Shown here: in pieces, positions 23,125 to 35,000 of the stretch
Layout: the number at the start of each line of letters is the position of its first letter
How positions within the stretch are numbered: position 1 is the stretch's first letter
Assembly: GCA_951799405.1 (NCBI GenBank)
Contig: OX637351.1
Span: forward strand, 6,604,251-6,668,250
Reading direction: 5' to 3'
DNA from: Agapetus fuscipes
Taxonomy: Eukaryota > Arthropoda > Insecta > Trichoptera > Glossosomatidae
DNA: 64,000 bases
The notes under the pieces: model-generated
The model's input: only the letters and a program-made list of their open reading frames with translations
Database searches by the model: none
What the model was told of the DNA's origin: nothing
Made by a program: the position numbers and the translations under genes

Positions 23125-24395
23125 AGGTGGCCCAGCTGTCCGCAGTTCCAGCAGCGTGGGTCTCGTCTTCGAGGTCTCAGACGTTCCAGCACTTTTTCAA
23201 TTAGCTCCTCGGTTGTAGGTAGCTTGACCTCCTCTGCCTCGACTGCACGAACCCTGGCGTGGCCCCTGATGGACTGTTTGACAGCCTCAAACTCGAGAGC
23301 TTGGCTGAGCGCCTCGTTCAAAGCCTTGGGATGGGCCAGTTTTACGGCTTGTTGCGTCTCCCATTCCCGCAATCCATTTAGGAACTTGTCCACTGCCAAG
23401 CTCTCACAGATGTCGTCGGAGGCTGTCGGGTAAGCGTCTCGTACCAGGCGGGCGATGTCCATTTCAAACTCCTGGAGGCTCTCGTTGGGCTTCTGCACCC
23501 TTGTGTTCAGCTGCGACTTGTACAGCTGCTCCAGGCACTTGTGGCCATAGCGCATATCCAAGCGCTGCTTCAGCTGCCCAAAGTCACCACGGTTGTCCAG
23601 GGGTATGGCCTGCAGAACCCTGAGAGCGTCTCCTCGGAGCGACAGGCTGAGAACCGAAGCCTTCTTCTGCTGGCTCCAGGCTCCCATCATGGCAGCCGTT
23701 TCAAAGAGGGTCAAATACTCCTCCCACGACGTCTTCCCGTCGAAGGTCGGGAGGTTGTGCTTCGCCAGCGAAGGGTCATCATCCCCTCTAGTGACCCTGG
23801 TTGGAGTTGAGCATCCCTGGTCGGTCTCGTCGTGAAGGCCTTTGGGGGATATTCTGGTGGACTCCATCTGGCCCTTGTCGGCCAGCTCGGCACGCAGATG
23901 TACCTCCAGATTTGACATCCGAGTCTCCATTTCCCCCTTCAGGGCTGTCATCTTCTCCTCCATTTCTCCCTTCAGGGTTGTGAGATTCTCGTTCATCTTC
24001 TCTTTCATGTTGGCGAGGTCTTCCTGCAGGGCCTTGGCGTTTTCAGCCATCTCCACTTTCAGGTCGGTCACCACTTCCTTCAGGTTGGTGGTCATCTTCT
24101 CCTCCAGCCCGGTCAGGTCCGCCTTCAGGTCTTCCCTCAGGGTCTTGGAATTGTCAGCCATCTCAGTCTTCAGTCCTGTCAGGTTACTGTTGATGCTGAT
24201 ATTTAGCTCGTCCAAGGCGCGGTCCCCCCCAGACGCCATGACAAAATATGTCGGGTCTTCGCCTGTCTGTTCCAAGGCCTCTATGAGGCGTGCCTGTAAG
24301 GCCGCCTTCCCTCCTGAGGTCTCCAGGTCCCTCTCCAGAAGCTCATTTTTAAGCTCTGTGACTTTGAGGTCCTTGACGTTCACTTTGGTTGCCAT
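23070..24395 (-). CDS. Gag with SAP-like motif, coiled coil, capsid and zinc knuckle
   Basis: 441 codons, ATG at 24395. Residues about 6-42 (DLKVTELKNELLERDLETSG then KAALQARL) match the SAP helix-extended-helix motif, which binds AT-rich or scaffold DNA in nuclear proteins. About 70-170 is a heptad-rich coiled coil with repeated LKxEMxEKMxxL units. About 215-360 is a retrotransposon capsid region (FDGKTSWEEYLTLFE, LQEFEMDIARL). The zinc knuckle C-x2-C-x4-H-x4-C is at 415-428. The stop TAG at 23070 lies within the overlap with pol. Confidence 0.92.
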   Translation of the reverse strand: MATKVNVKDLKVTELKNELLERDLETSGGKAALQARLIEALEQTGEDPTYFVMASGGDRALDELNISINSNLTGLKTEMADNSKTLREDLKADLTGLEEKMTTNLKEVVTDLKVEMAENAKALQEDLANMKEKMNENLTTLKGEMEEKMTALKGEMETRMSNLEVHLRAELADKGQMESTRISPKGLHDETDQGCSTPTRVTRGDDDPSLAKHNLPTFDGKTSWEEYLTLFETAAMMGAWSQQKKASVLSLSLRGDALRVLQAIPLDNRGDFGQLKQRLDMRYGHKCLEQLYKSQLNTRVQKPNESLQEFEMDIARLVRDAYPTASDDICESLAVDKFLNGLREWETQQAVKLAHPKALNEALSQALEFEAVKQSIRGHARVRAVEAEEVKLPTTEELIEKVLERLRPRRRDPRCWNCGQLGHLSTKCPKPQKPRKQAAEN

Positions 24396-25058
24396 TTTTT
24401 TTCAAAATTTACGTCAAAACAAAAATATTTTCAAATTTATTTAATACCAGTTTTGAGTTTTATATATATAGCTGTTTTGAATGCGTACTTTAGCAAAAAT
24501 AATAATTTGTCTGATTACACTGATTGGTAGGTAAGTAGGTACTGTCTTTTAATATTTATTTTTAATTCACCAATATTTTTAACATAATAATGTCTGATAG
24601 TACATAATTATTTATTTCGTCTCAAGTCTTTCAAACACACAGGTAGGTATTTAATGTACATTCACACACTTGTAAACAAAGGATAGTTATTCAAAAACTT
24701 TTTCTCGATGAATCTGGAACGTTCTTTTGTAATATTTTTCAAGATTTTTATTTATTTATTTTATTTTTTTAATCACACACAATAATAAAAAAACTATGGT
24801 CCAATTTGATGACTTTCTCAATGCGGTAAAATAGTCATTATGTTATGTCCAGAATTATGTCCAGAATTATGTTCCATATGATGTTCCAGAATTTATAAAC
24901 AACTTGCTTTTGCGTCTTTTCTTTTAACAAAAATTTATTTAAACACTTGTTTTCACAAAAGTCAGTTCACACAAAGTTCAATTTGAATAAAGTTCATTTT
25001 AACACTATTTAATTTATTTTATTTATTTTTAGACAGAAGATCTTAATTTTTCTTGACA
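24396..25058 (-). other. LTR element 5' leader
   Basis: About 680 bp of AT-rich untranslated leader between primer site and gag. No open frame of note. Confidence 0.7.
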
Positions 25059-25059
25059 A

Positions 25060-25076
25060 TTCCGCACCTGACGCCA
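25060..25076 (-). promoter_or_regulatory. Primer binding site
   Basis: Two bases after the 5' LTR the minus strand reads TGGCGTCAGGTGC, the expected TGG start of a tRNA-complementary site. It resembles a Leu-type tRNA 3' end, but the primer cannot be assigned without the host tRNAs. Confidence 0.65.
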
Positions 25077-25078
25077 AT

Positions 25079-25595
25079 TGTTACGAAATTAGGGTTCAAT
25101 TGTCTTCAAATTAAAAATACACAGGTCTTCTTCAATAGTTATTTATTTTACACAGTTACAAAATTTATTTTTCACACTACTTTCTCGATTATTCCACTTG
25201 GTTTTGGTTCACTGATCAGATGACTTCGATGTGTTTGTAAGTCTCTATGATACTGCCCCGCTCTGCAGGCCATTCGCACCTTTATACTCTGTAGAGCAGT
25301 ATGATCTAGAACTAAAGTCGCCAGACGGTTCCAGAGTAATTATTACTTCTCGATGTTTCACGTACTACCTAGACACAACCAAAATCCTACCTACCAATGC
25401 AATACAGTATTCCTATAATTATAACAAATACCTACTTAGCCTAGAGAATTCTACACTTATACACAATTATCGATCCTACCTACCTATACCTATGAGGACT
25501 CTTATAACTATAACTACCCATACTTATTTCAATATTTATATTTACATAACACTATAACTACCCATACTTATTTCAATATTTATATTTACATAACA
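25079..25595 (-). repeat. 5' LTR
   Basis: 517 bp; contains the element's promoter by position. Same sequence as 18336-18852. Confidence 0.95.
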
Positions 25596-25690
25596 ATATA
25601 AATGGTATATTTTTTGTGCTCCGCCAGGATTCGAACCCACAACCTTCCATTCAGAGTCCCAAGTGTTACCACTGGACTACGGACCAGTCA
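25596..25690 (-). mobile_element. SINE-B head, left remainder of the interrupted dimer
   Basis: Carries the tRNA-like box B GGATTCGAACCCAC in inverse orientation (TTCGAACCCACAACC on plus) and box A ACTGGACTACGGACC. It continues the SINE sequence broken at 18335. Confidence 0.85.
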
Positions 25691-25938
25691 AAAAAAAAAA
25701 AAAGGATTTGTTTGTGTTTTATTTATTTAGTTGTTTGATTTACTTGAGTTAAACCAAAACTACACTTAATAAACATATACGGCAGAGCACTTAGCGCAGC
25801 GCACACGCGCGCTCAAGGCTACCAGTGCGGGCGAACTCAGCGAAATAATAAAGTTCGGGCAGGTGCCAGATCGTTTGGATTACCGCGATCAACGGATTAG
25901 GCAGGGTTCGGACTAGCGTGGCTCTACTGTATATATAG
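25691..25938 (-). mobile_element. Deletion derivative of a Tigger/pogo-like element
   Basis: Minus strand starts CAGTAGAGCCACGCTAGTCC, the same terminus as at 6958, and ends with TAAATAAATAAAACACAAAC as there. The transposase region is missing. Confidence 0.6.
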
Positions 25939-26037
25939 AAGTGTTGAGACGCAGCTTTTGGGAGACCAAAGCTCCCAAAAGGATTGTCGCGTAACTGGAG
26001 AGAGAGACAGTATGGCCTTCTAGGTGCCCCTTCTGCA

Positions 26038-29000
26038 TCAGCTGTTTGCATTGATCAGCTCGTCCTGCTCATCCTTCTTCATGTAGGTTCTCTTCCTGCC
26101 GGGGATCATCTTGGGAATGTTCTCCAGGGAGATGTTGTGCGCCTTCACCAGGTGATTCTTCCGCTTCCAGTTGTCGATGAAGGCCTTCGAGCAGTAGTCG
26201 CACTTGTAGGGCAGCTCGCCCGTGTGGATCCTCAGATGCCTTTGCTGAAAGGTGATCAAACAATGCGTATGAATGGGATATCTAAATCTAAATCTGAGCT
26301 GTAAAGATATATATCATTTAAGATTAATATTAAACGCATTCCCACAAGTAGACATGTATAAGTTTGCGCTAACACATGCCCCATGTGGACACACAATATA
26401 AAAATGCAATCTCAAATGAACATAAGCCCTGCAACTCTCGCCGACATTCCCTTCTTATCCAGAATCATAATAAAAGGAGAGCTTGTATGAAGAAGGTTAT
26501 GACTCTGGATGAAATGAAAGAAGTATGTAAGGACAGAGAGAAATGGCGGTTGATCTGTAATTTTGGCGGCTAGGGTTTTTACAATTAGAATTTTGTTTTC
26601 TGTTTTAGTTTTGATGTCCATACATGTTATTATTTATTGATTTTAAAAATGTTATTTGTTGTGTATGTTACTTTACTTATAGGTTGGTATGCGGCTGACC
26701 ACCCATGTTGTAAAAAATGGTTCACTTTGCCAATGTCACCCCTGATTCAGGGAAGGACAGCAAGAGTTGCAGGGTTTATGTTCATTTGAGATTGGGTTTT
26801 TATATTGTAGGTCTACATTTGGCATGTGCTAGCGCGAACTTATACATGTCTGCTTGTGGGAATGCGTTTAATATGAATCTTAATGATATATATCTTTGAA
26901 ACTTAGATTAGATTAGGTTGATTGCTAAGGACGTCAGTCCCGTACAAGACTGACGTTTGCTCACTGAGAAAAAATTCAAAAATGTTCCAACCTCATTACA
27001 CTCATTACACATTACAGTACAAATTACTTAACTCCCTACCTTCAGGTAACTTCCTCAAAAATAGGCAAAAAATAATCAGGAATCGAAATCACAATGTACG
27101 TACTCCTGACTTTTGAAGAGTATGTATGAAAAATTACAAAACGTCAAACACACAGACAACCGCTAAGTCCGCCCCTGAGGAACTAACTTGTCTAGACTTG
27201 TAATGACGCGACTTTGGAACTAAGGCGAACGCCAGACAGTTTGTAGTTGTAGCAACGGAACACAACTCTCCAAGTTTTGGAATGATCCACCAGTATCTGC
27301 GTTCCCTTCCCAATTTAATCCGGTTTTATTCAAAACCAACATCAATCACCACTTCCTTGCAGCGCCTCACGATAGAAGCAACAACTCCAGCAACACCTCT
27401 GCGGCACCCTTCGAGGGTGACATACACCCCCAAGACTTTCAAGACTTGCGAAGATTCGCACAGGATTCCTTAAAAAAAAAGTGTTTGAGACTCACCAGGC
27501 TGCTGCTGTTGTTGAAGCCCTTGGCGCACACGCTGCACACGTACTTCCTGAGGTTCTCGTGCGTGCGCTCGTGCCGGCGCATGCCCGACTGCACAGAGCA
27601 GCGGAACCCACACACGGAGCACGAGTACGGCTTCTCCCCGGTGTGGGAGCGCATGTGCACCACCAGGTTGCCGACTGACGAGACCACCGATAACAACACG
27701 CAACACAAGTGAGTAAATGGAATTTTGCTGAAGTGCCTCGGGGTCACCAAAACATGTAATGCTATGAACTTGAAGTATCTATCTAGTCTGGCATTAGTAT
27801 GATGATAATAGTGTTATGAACTACGAAATTGGAGTACCTACGTGCGACTGCACATGCATACACAGACCAGTCTGGCACTAGTATAAATCTATGGTAGGAT
27901 TAGTGCATAAGTGATCCTTATCACGCTGGTGGAACGCTCTGATGTTGGAATCATCCACTATGTTCGAGAACCCTCCGTACGAACGAGTATAAATGTAAGC
28001 CGAAATTGTGTGCAAGACAGAGTGTCGATAAAACCTTCAGCCGTGAAGTTCGAAAGCCAGAGCTAGAAATCAATTGTTGTAATTAATTGTGGACCAAATT
28101 GTATAAAATAAATAATTGCAGTTTAATAAAAAGAGAACCCAGCAAAAACAAAACAGTACGTTATGGACAAGACGCAATACATAGCAACCAGTTTCTGAGG
28201 TTCTTATGACACACCTAAATGTATGGATTAACACAATGGTTTGATCCAAGTATTTTGCTTTATTACATTGTTTTGGAACTATCAATTTATCCACAGCAGT
28301 ACTACTTGCAGATCTTAATGCCAGCCGTTTATCATCCACTCAGTCCCTCCCGCAAAGTACTGAAATATATACTGCGGGGCAACACACTGTGTCGATATAA
28401 AGACAGTTAAACAGATTTTATACTCAATCCTTTCTCTAATTTTAAGCCAGTGAAGCTGGTCTCTTAATGTAGGGATAAGGGAAGCACTAATCTTTAAATG
28501 ATATTGTCAAATATTTTGACAGGTGTTTACAATGAACACATCTATGTACATTCTGAGTAAACTCTTTGTTGACATTTAAATAAAGTCATCATGGGTAGGT
28601 AAATAAATCACAATATATATATTACAATTAGATTTCTTCAAGTTGGTATTATTGACCCATTAAGTTTTATTAACTCACTAAAACCAAGTTGATGACATCA
28701 CAACCAGCACAAATTGTACTGGACAATGCCAGTATTGAATCTGTAGATGAGTACATTTATTTGGGTCACAAAATACAGCTCGGGCGAGATAACCAGATAG
28801 CAGACCTAATTAGAAGAGTCCGACTAAGCTGGGCAGCATTCAAAAATCTTGGTCACATTTTGAAAAATCCGAAAATACCCATCAACTTAAAAAGGAAAGT
28901 ATTCAATGCCTGTGTCCTGCCAGTGTTCACTTATGGTATTGAGACAGTCACAGTGTCACAAAAAAGTGCCCACAAGCTAAGAGTCACACAAAGAGCAATG

Positions 29001-32000
29001 GAGAGAGCCATGTTGGGTGTCAGTTTACGGGACAGACTCAGAAATGAGGACATAAGAGTCAGGACAAAGGTTTCCGATGTCATCAAGATGGCCGCAACCC
29101 TCAAGTGCCGATGGGCGGAACATGTCGCTCGCGATCCAGATGAAAAGTGGACAAAGCGACTGCTGTGCTGGTGCCCAAGGACGGCAAAGCGTGGAGTTGG
29201 GCGCCCACAGTTGCGTTGGCGTGACGATGTTCAGAGAAGTGCAGGACTTGCCTGGATGCGGATCGCTCAGGATAGAAATGAATGGAAAATGCGAGAGGAG
29301 GCCTACGCCCAGGAGTGGACGATCAATACAGGCTGAAGAAGAAGAAGAAGAAGTTTTATAAAGTTTTAACACCTTTTTCTTTACTTCCTCTCTGACTGTC
29401 AAACATACAACATTTTTCTTGCTTCCTTGTATCAAAAATCAATTAAAATCTCATGCATCAAATACATCTAGTTTATTATTTATTCAAGAACCAGCACTGG
29501 GATATTAAGGCACACAGCCACCACAATCATCCCAGGATTCCAGGCCACAAAACATCTGTTCCAGATATATTAGACGTGCTCCAATATTGAGCGCAGATTG
29601 AAGTCTGTTCAACTGCACACACAGTAGGCAACTGCACACACGTAGTTCAGTTTTACAACTAAAAACATGACAATATATTACCTTGGGCAAAACTCGCTCC
29701 ACACAAGTGGCACAGATTGGGCTCGTCTCCGTGATGCAGTCTGCTGTGGTTCACAAGGGCGCACTTCATGTTGAAACTACAACACACAAACCAACATTTT
29801 TCACATCTAATTAACCGCCTAACCCTTACAAATGTATTTGGTATGTATACTGTACTATGATCTGAGCCCAACAAGCTACATTCTGTACAAAAATATCTTT
29901 CACAGTCCACTCTTGGACGTACGCTTTCCTGAATATTCTCCATGCATTTCAATCGGCTGCTGTGCTCAACTTTTTTTAAATTTAAGATTTTGGTATGTAG
30001 TTGGAGACGTAGGTCAAAAGTCAATGTGTTATCAAAGTAAGCTTTTAGGAGGTCTTTTTACCGAAAGACCACGATGCAAAAACGAAGTGAATTAACATCA
30101 CAGAAGAGAGGCAGATTAGCAGGTCTAAGCGAAGAAGATAAATCCATACCTCAACACTGTTCCACCCCTCCTGTGTGACCCTTTCATATTACATAATTTG
30201 ACATAACTGTTCTATGATTCGCTCAATATCTGGAGTACTGCAAGGTTCACACCTTGGACCACTACTGTTTCTATTATGTACCTCATGACTCACTTGTCGC
30301 AGCTACAGGGCCGCTCTTTGCTGTGCAGCCTCCTGTAGGTGATGAGCTGCTTGTACGTCTTGTTCAACATGTGGAGTCCCACAAGGCTCACACCTTGGAC
30401 CACTACTGTTTCTACTATTTACCTCATGACACACTTGTCGCAGCTACAGAACCGCTCTTTGTTGGGCAGTTTTCTGTGGGTGATGAGCTGACCGCGCAGC
30501 TTGTACGTCTTGGTCAACATGTGGAGTCCCACAAGGTTTACACCTTGGACCACTAATGTTTCTATTATTTACCTCATGACACACTTGTCGCAGCTGTAGG
30601 GCCGCTCCTTGCTGTGCAGCCTCCTGTGGGTGATGAGCTGGCCGCGCTGCTTGTATGTCTTGGGGCAGAGGTCGCAGGAGTATGGTCGCATGTCCGTGTG
30701 GATGACCAGGTGCTGGGTGAGATAATGAGATTTGGCAAAACCTGAAATAAACAATATTTGATAATTGCTAATATTGTGGCTAATAAATTGTGGTGGTACA
30801 AAAAATTAAAATTAAAATAAAAAAAAATTGTCCTGATGATGCCTTGATGATGATGGATGATTTCTTTCCTGTGGCGCCATTTAATGGTCCAGGACCATCT
30901 CAAGGGCGCCATGGCTTCTCGAGAAAAGTAGTGTCTTCAGTTCCTTTCTGAAGGTGGTGGTAGGCTGGTTCGCGCGAACACCGATGGGTAAATTGTTCCA
31001 GGCCACCGGCCCGGCCACCGCAAAGCTTCTGTCTGCAAAGTTTGATGTGTTCGCTCTATTGGGCACTATAACCTTGTTGACAGCAGTAAGGGCAGAGCGT
31101 AGTGGTCTTTTTGAAGTCCCATCGACAGAGCATAGCTCAGCGAGACATGGGGGTGCAGTGCCGTTCAGGGCCCTATGCACAGTGAGACACAACTTAAATT
31201 CCACCCTCTCTCGGACCCTCAGCCAGTGCAGTTCTCTCAGCAGTGGCGAAATATGACAGCTCTTTCCCTGTCGAAAAATTGCCCTGGCAGCAGCATTGAA
31301 AGCCATTTGCAGCCGATCAAACAATTTCTGCGGTAGTCCAGCATATATGATATTGCAGTAGTCTAATCGGGAGACGACGAAAGCAGCTACGAGGCTTTTG
31401 ACAGCATCCACAGGCAAACATCTTGAGATGAGGCTCAATTGGCGGATATAGAAGAAAGCTGTGCTCACTGTCCTGGACACTTGTGCCTCCATCGATAGTG
31501 CTCCGTCTAGTAAGACACCAAGGACGGATATGGTGGAGGATGGTATTATGCTTGCACCAGAGAAAAAGATTGGCTGAGTACCCAAGAGGTGCTGCCGACC
31601 CGGAGAGGCGACCCACATGAACTCAGTCTTGGTTGGATTCAGTTTGAGACGTCTATAGGCCATAACGTTTGTGAGTCTTTCCAAGCAATGGGTGGTCCTG
31701 GCCAAAAGATCGTCTTTTTTGTCGGGACTGCAAAAACCAACGAGGACACGATCATCAGCATATGCATAGCTTCGCATGCCACACTCCTCCAAAATATTAT
31801 CAATACAGCCAATGTACAAGATAAAGAGGATTGGACCAAGGACTGATCCTTGGGGTACTCCTTGAGAAACAAGATCTTCTTTGGTTGAGTCAGACTTAAG
31901 TCTAATGGACCACCTTCTATTATACAGGTACGAGCGCAGCCATTCGATGACAGTACCACAGATGCCATACTCAGACTCCAGACAATGAAGAAGCATTTCA

Positions 32001-35000
32001 TGATCGACAGTGTCAAAGGCGGCACTCATGTCGAGAACCGTTACTAAACCAATGTCACCTGATGCCACTCCCACAATTAAGTCGGATGTCAGCCTTGTGA
32101 GGGCGGACTCAGTTGAATGATGCTTCCTATAAGCGAACTGATATTTCTGCAATAAGTTGTTATTCTCGAGGTGAGTCATCAGCTGGGATGCAATGGTACG
32201 CTCAAGCACTTTAGATAAAAAGGGGAGGCCTGAAATTGGCCTAAAGTTGGTTGGGTCGTCAGCGTCGAGTGTATTTTTCTTAATTAGAGGAGTGACATGC
32301 GAAATCTTCCAGGATGCCGGTACGACTCCATGCATCAGAGATATATTCATAATTTCATCAGCCTTGTAGGCGAAAGTGCTAGACAGAAATAAAATTGGAG
32401 TGATGTTTTCCGGGATCTGTTGCCGTGGTCTGTGGGAGCTGGAGCTTCCGGATGATGTATGATATGAGAACTGTGATGAGTTCTCTCAGTTCACAGTTCT
32501 CATCAGGATCATCATCATCATCATACTTCATGCTGAAGAAGCCCATCGTAGAAATGGGCGAAACGTCCGGAAGCTCCAGCTCCCACAGACCACAGCAACA
32601 GATCCCGGAAAACATCACTCCAGCATCATCAGCCGGCCGTGTAAGCCTAAAGCTCTTATTCAGAAATAAAATTGTAAAAAGTGTATTGGAACTTTATTAA
32701 TTTGATTAATATATAATTTTTTATTTGATTTTGTACAATATTTTCCAACACATAAATAACACTAAAGAATTCCTACGGTGATGAAGGACTTGAAACCTTA
32801 ACGGAAATAGTTATTACACAAAACACCGTGTGATGGATGGAACAGTAGGTATAAGAGAGACTGATGTGTTCACTGAATATTTTGGGGCATCCTTGGGGTG
32901 ACAATGCCACGAAACCGAGCAAAGAAAAAATGCCAATTCATTCATCATCATCATAAGTTGGTGTTATGGCCGAGGGGGCCAAGTAGGCTGATCTTTCTAG
33001 CGTATTTGGAATAGAATAACATTGGTTCGATCCTCGCCTGGGTCATTTGACCATAACTTTGACCCTGGTTCAACAGATTATTGGGTAATTATCAATAAAT
33101 AATTAATTAAAATAAACAAGAATGAATTATTAATTGATGATATTAATACCTGTTTCTGGCCAGGCAGAATAGGTTGGTGAATTGCATTCCTCTTCACAAA
33201 TCTATTTAAAAAAAATAATAATAATAAAGCATTTAAGTTTCCAAACAAGTTTGTTACAAGCATATTGAGCTTGAACATCTTATATATAAAAAAGGAGAGG
33301 GTATTTGCGTCTGTTTTTTTCGAATTTGCAAAAATGTTTTTCTAAAAAGTGTTTCTCTTGACAAACTGAACTAACGCTATGTTCCAGAATTTTTGGTGTT
33401 TGTTTGTTTGTCCGTTTGTTTGTTTGTATATTTGTACCATTATAGGCGCCCAGACCGTTTGCAGCACGATGCTGAAATTTTGCACACCCCCATAAAGTGT
33501 CAGTGGCTAAACAACTGTCAGGGTCTGGATGACGTCACGTGCATATTTCGCATACCTGCCATACAGACTGAAAATTGAAATCTTGCCGCTGGCGGCCATT
33601 TTAAATTTACAGACTTGATATTCGAAACAGTCATGTCTCTTAGTAATTTTAACAACTTTTGGAAGAAACTTTTTCGCAAAAAGTAAATTCTTCAAACAAA
33701 ATTTGTAAATACCTACATAGAAAAAAATAAAAAATAATAACTTTCAGGTGGCACAACGGGCGCATGCATAGAGTTGGAACATTGAAATTAAGCATGCCAC
33801 CTGAACATAAACAGACTTGAATATTTTCAAAAGTTCAACAAAATCCATGAAGGATTAAGAGTAGCTGCCATACATTTTTTTTGGTTTCTCTAATATTCAG
33901 AGGTCTGCTGGCGTCCATTTTAAAATTATGGAAGCTCATTTTCAATAATTGAGTTTGTTTAGCTGATGCTAACATTTTTTGAAAGAAAACTTTTTTCAAT
34001 GACAAATTTTTTCCAACAAAATTTTGAAAAACCTGATTTTCACCAAAAAGTCAAATTTATAAGTAAAAAAATCAACTATTTTGATGATACATTTACAATT
34101 CTAATTTTTCAAAATGTAAAGATATGTAATCAGACAATCACACCAAGTGTATATTTTGCATACCCGTCATACAAACTAAAAAAATATATTGCTCTGCAGG
34201 CGGCCATTTTGAATGTCTAGGCCTCATACTCGAATTTAAAATGCATTTTAGTAAACCCCATAAATGTTTGAAGAAACTTTTTTTCTACGGCAAATTTCTT
34301 TGAACAAATATTTAAAAAGTAAAATTTCATACAAAGTGTCTTATATATAAAAATGAAAAAAGTTAAAAAGTTTTTTTTTTTTTAATTTTCAAAAGTCATT
34401 TTTTTCTTAGAGTTCTGTCGATGGGTCGAACGTTTTCCCATACTTAGATTTTTTGTAGATTGTGAGTTTAGGCATTTTAAGGTATCTTCAGGTACCAAGC
34501 AGTATCAGACACTAAAATATCGTGAAAAGTATCACAAGCAGTTTAAAGATGTCAAAAGATAATTCAGAGCAGGACGAGCAGTTTGAAGGCATTTCATGAC
34601 AATAAGAGCAGCTGGAACTATCTAAAAACAAAAGCACCAGTACCAACAAAACAATGCCGTATGGCAAACGCAGTCATGTTTCATGCCACAATAAGACAAT
34701 TGCAAGCAACACAGGTACGCTTAAGATACTATTACCAGCAAAACGAAAAAGAGCAGAAAAGACAAGTTATACACTTAATTGATAATGATCGTGTCGAGCA
34801 TCATTATAAACCATCACCAGAAAAATAAAGAGCAGAAATAAAAAGCAGGATAAAGACTTCAGCACCTGCACAACAATAGAAAATAGCACGATCAGGCCTG
34901 GGATTCTACCGTAAAACTGTTCACTTTTTGTTGTTGTTGTTGGTCAGTTCTCATGGATCTTTTAAAAATCAGAGCAGGGGTAAAGTGTGCTGGCGAAGCC

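Larger units (their letters stand above)
18336..25595 (-). mobile_element. Complete Ty3/gypsy-type LTR retrotransposon, 7260 bp
   Basis: Flanking LTRs of 517 bp each (TG...CA), no difference found between them by eye; 4-bp target duplication ATAT (18332-18335 and 25596-25599). Transcribed on the minus strand: 5' LTR 25079-25595, primer site, 5' leader to about 24396, gag, pol in the -1 frame, purine tract, 3' LTR 18336-18852. Order protease-RT-RNase H-integrase marks the Ty3/gypsy type. There is no env-like third frame; instead pol carries extra C-terminal domains. Intact frames and matching LTRs indicate a recent insertion. Confidence 0.96.

Noticed and set aside
23842..24444. 200-codon plus-strand frame opposite gag
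   Set aside because: Low-complexity antisense of the Gag coiled coil; no independent support.
18336..25595. Endogenous retrovirus with env
   Set aside because: No third frame with signal peptide or membrane segment. The sequence after the integrase is the macrodomain and CCCH region in the pol frame.
28070..28339. LINE fragment [15 protein letters not shown]
   Set aside because: Only a short stretch resembles the LINE at 30881-32350; too weak to list as an element.
34583..34828. Small gene with an [14 protein letters not shown] frame
   Set aside because: Falls inside repeat family H, which has a second copy without the frame.
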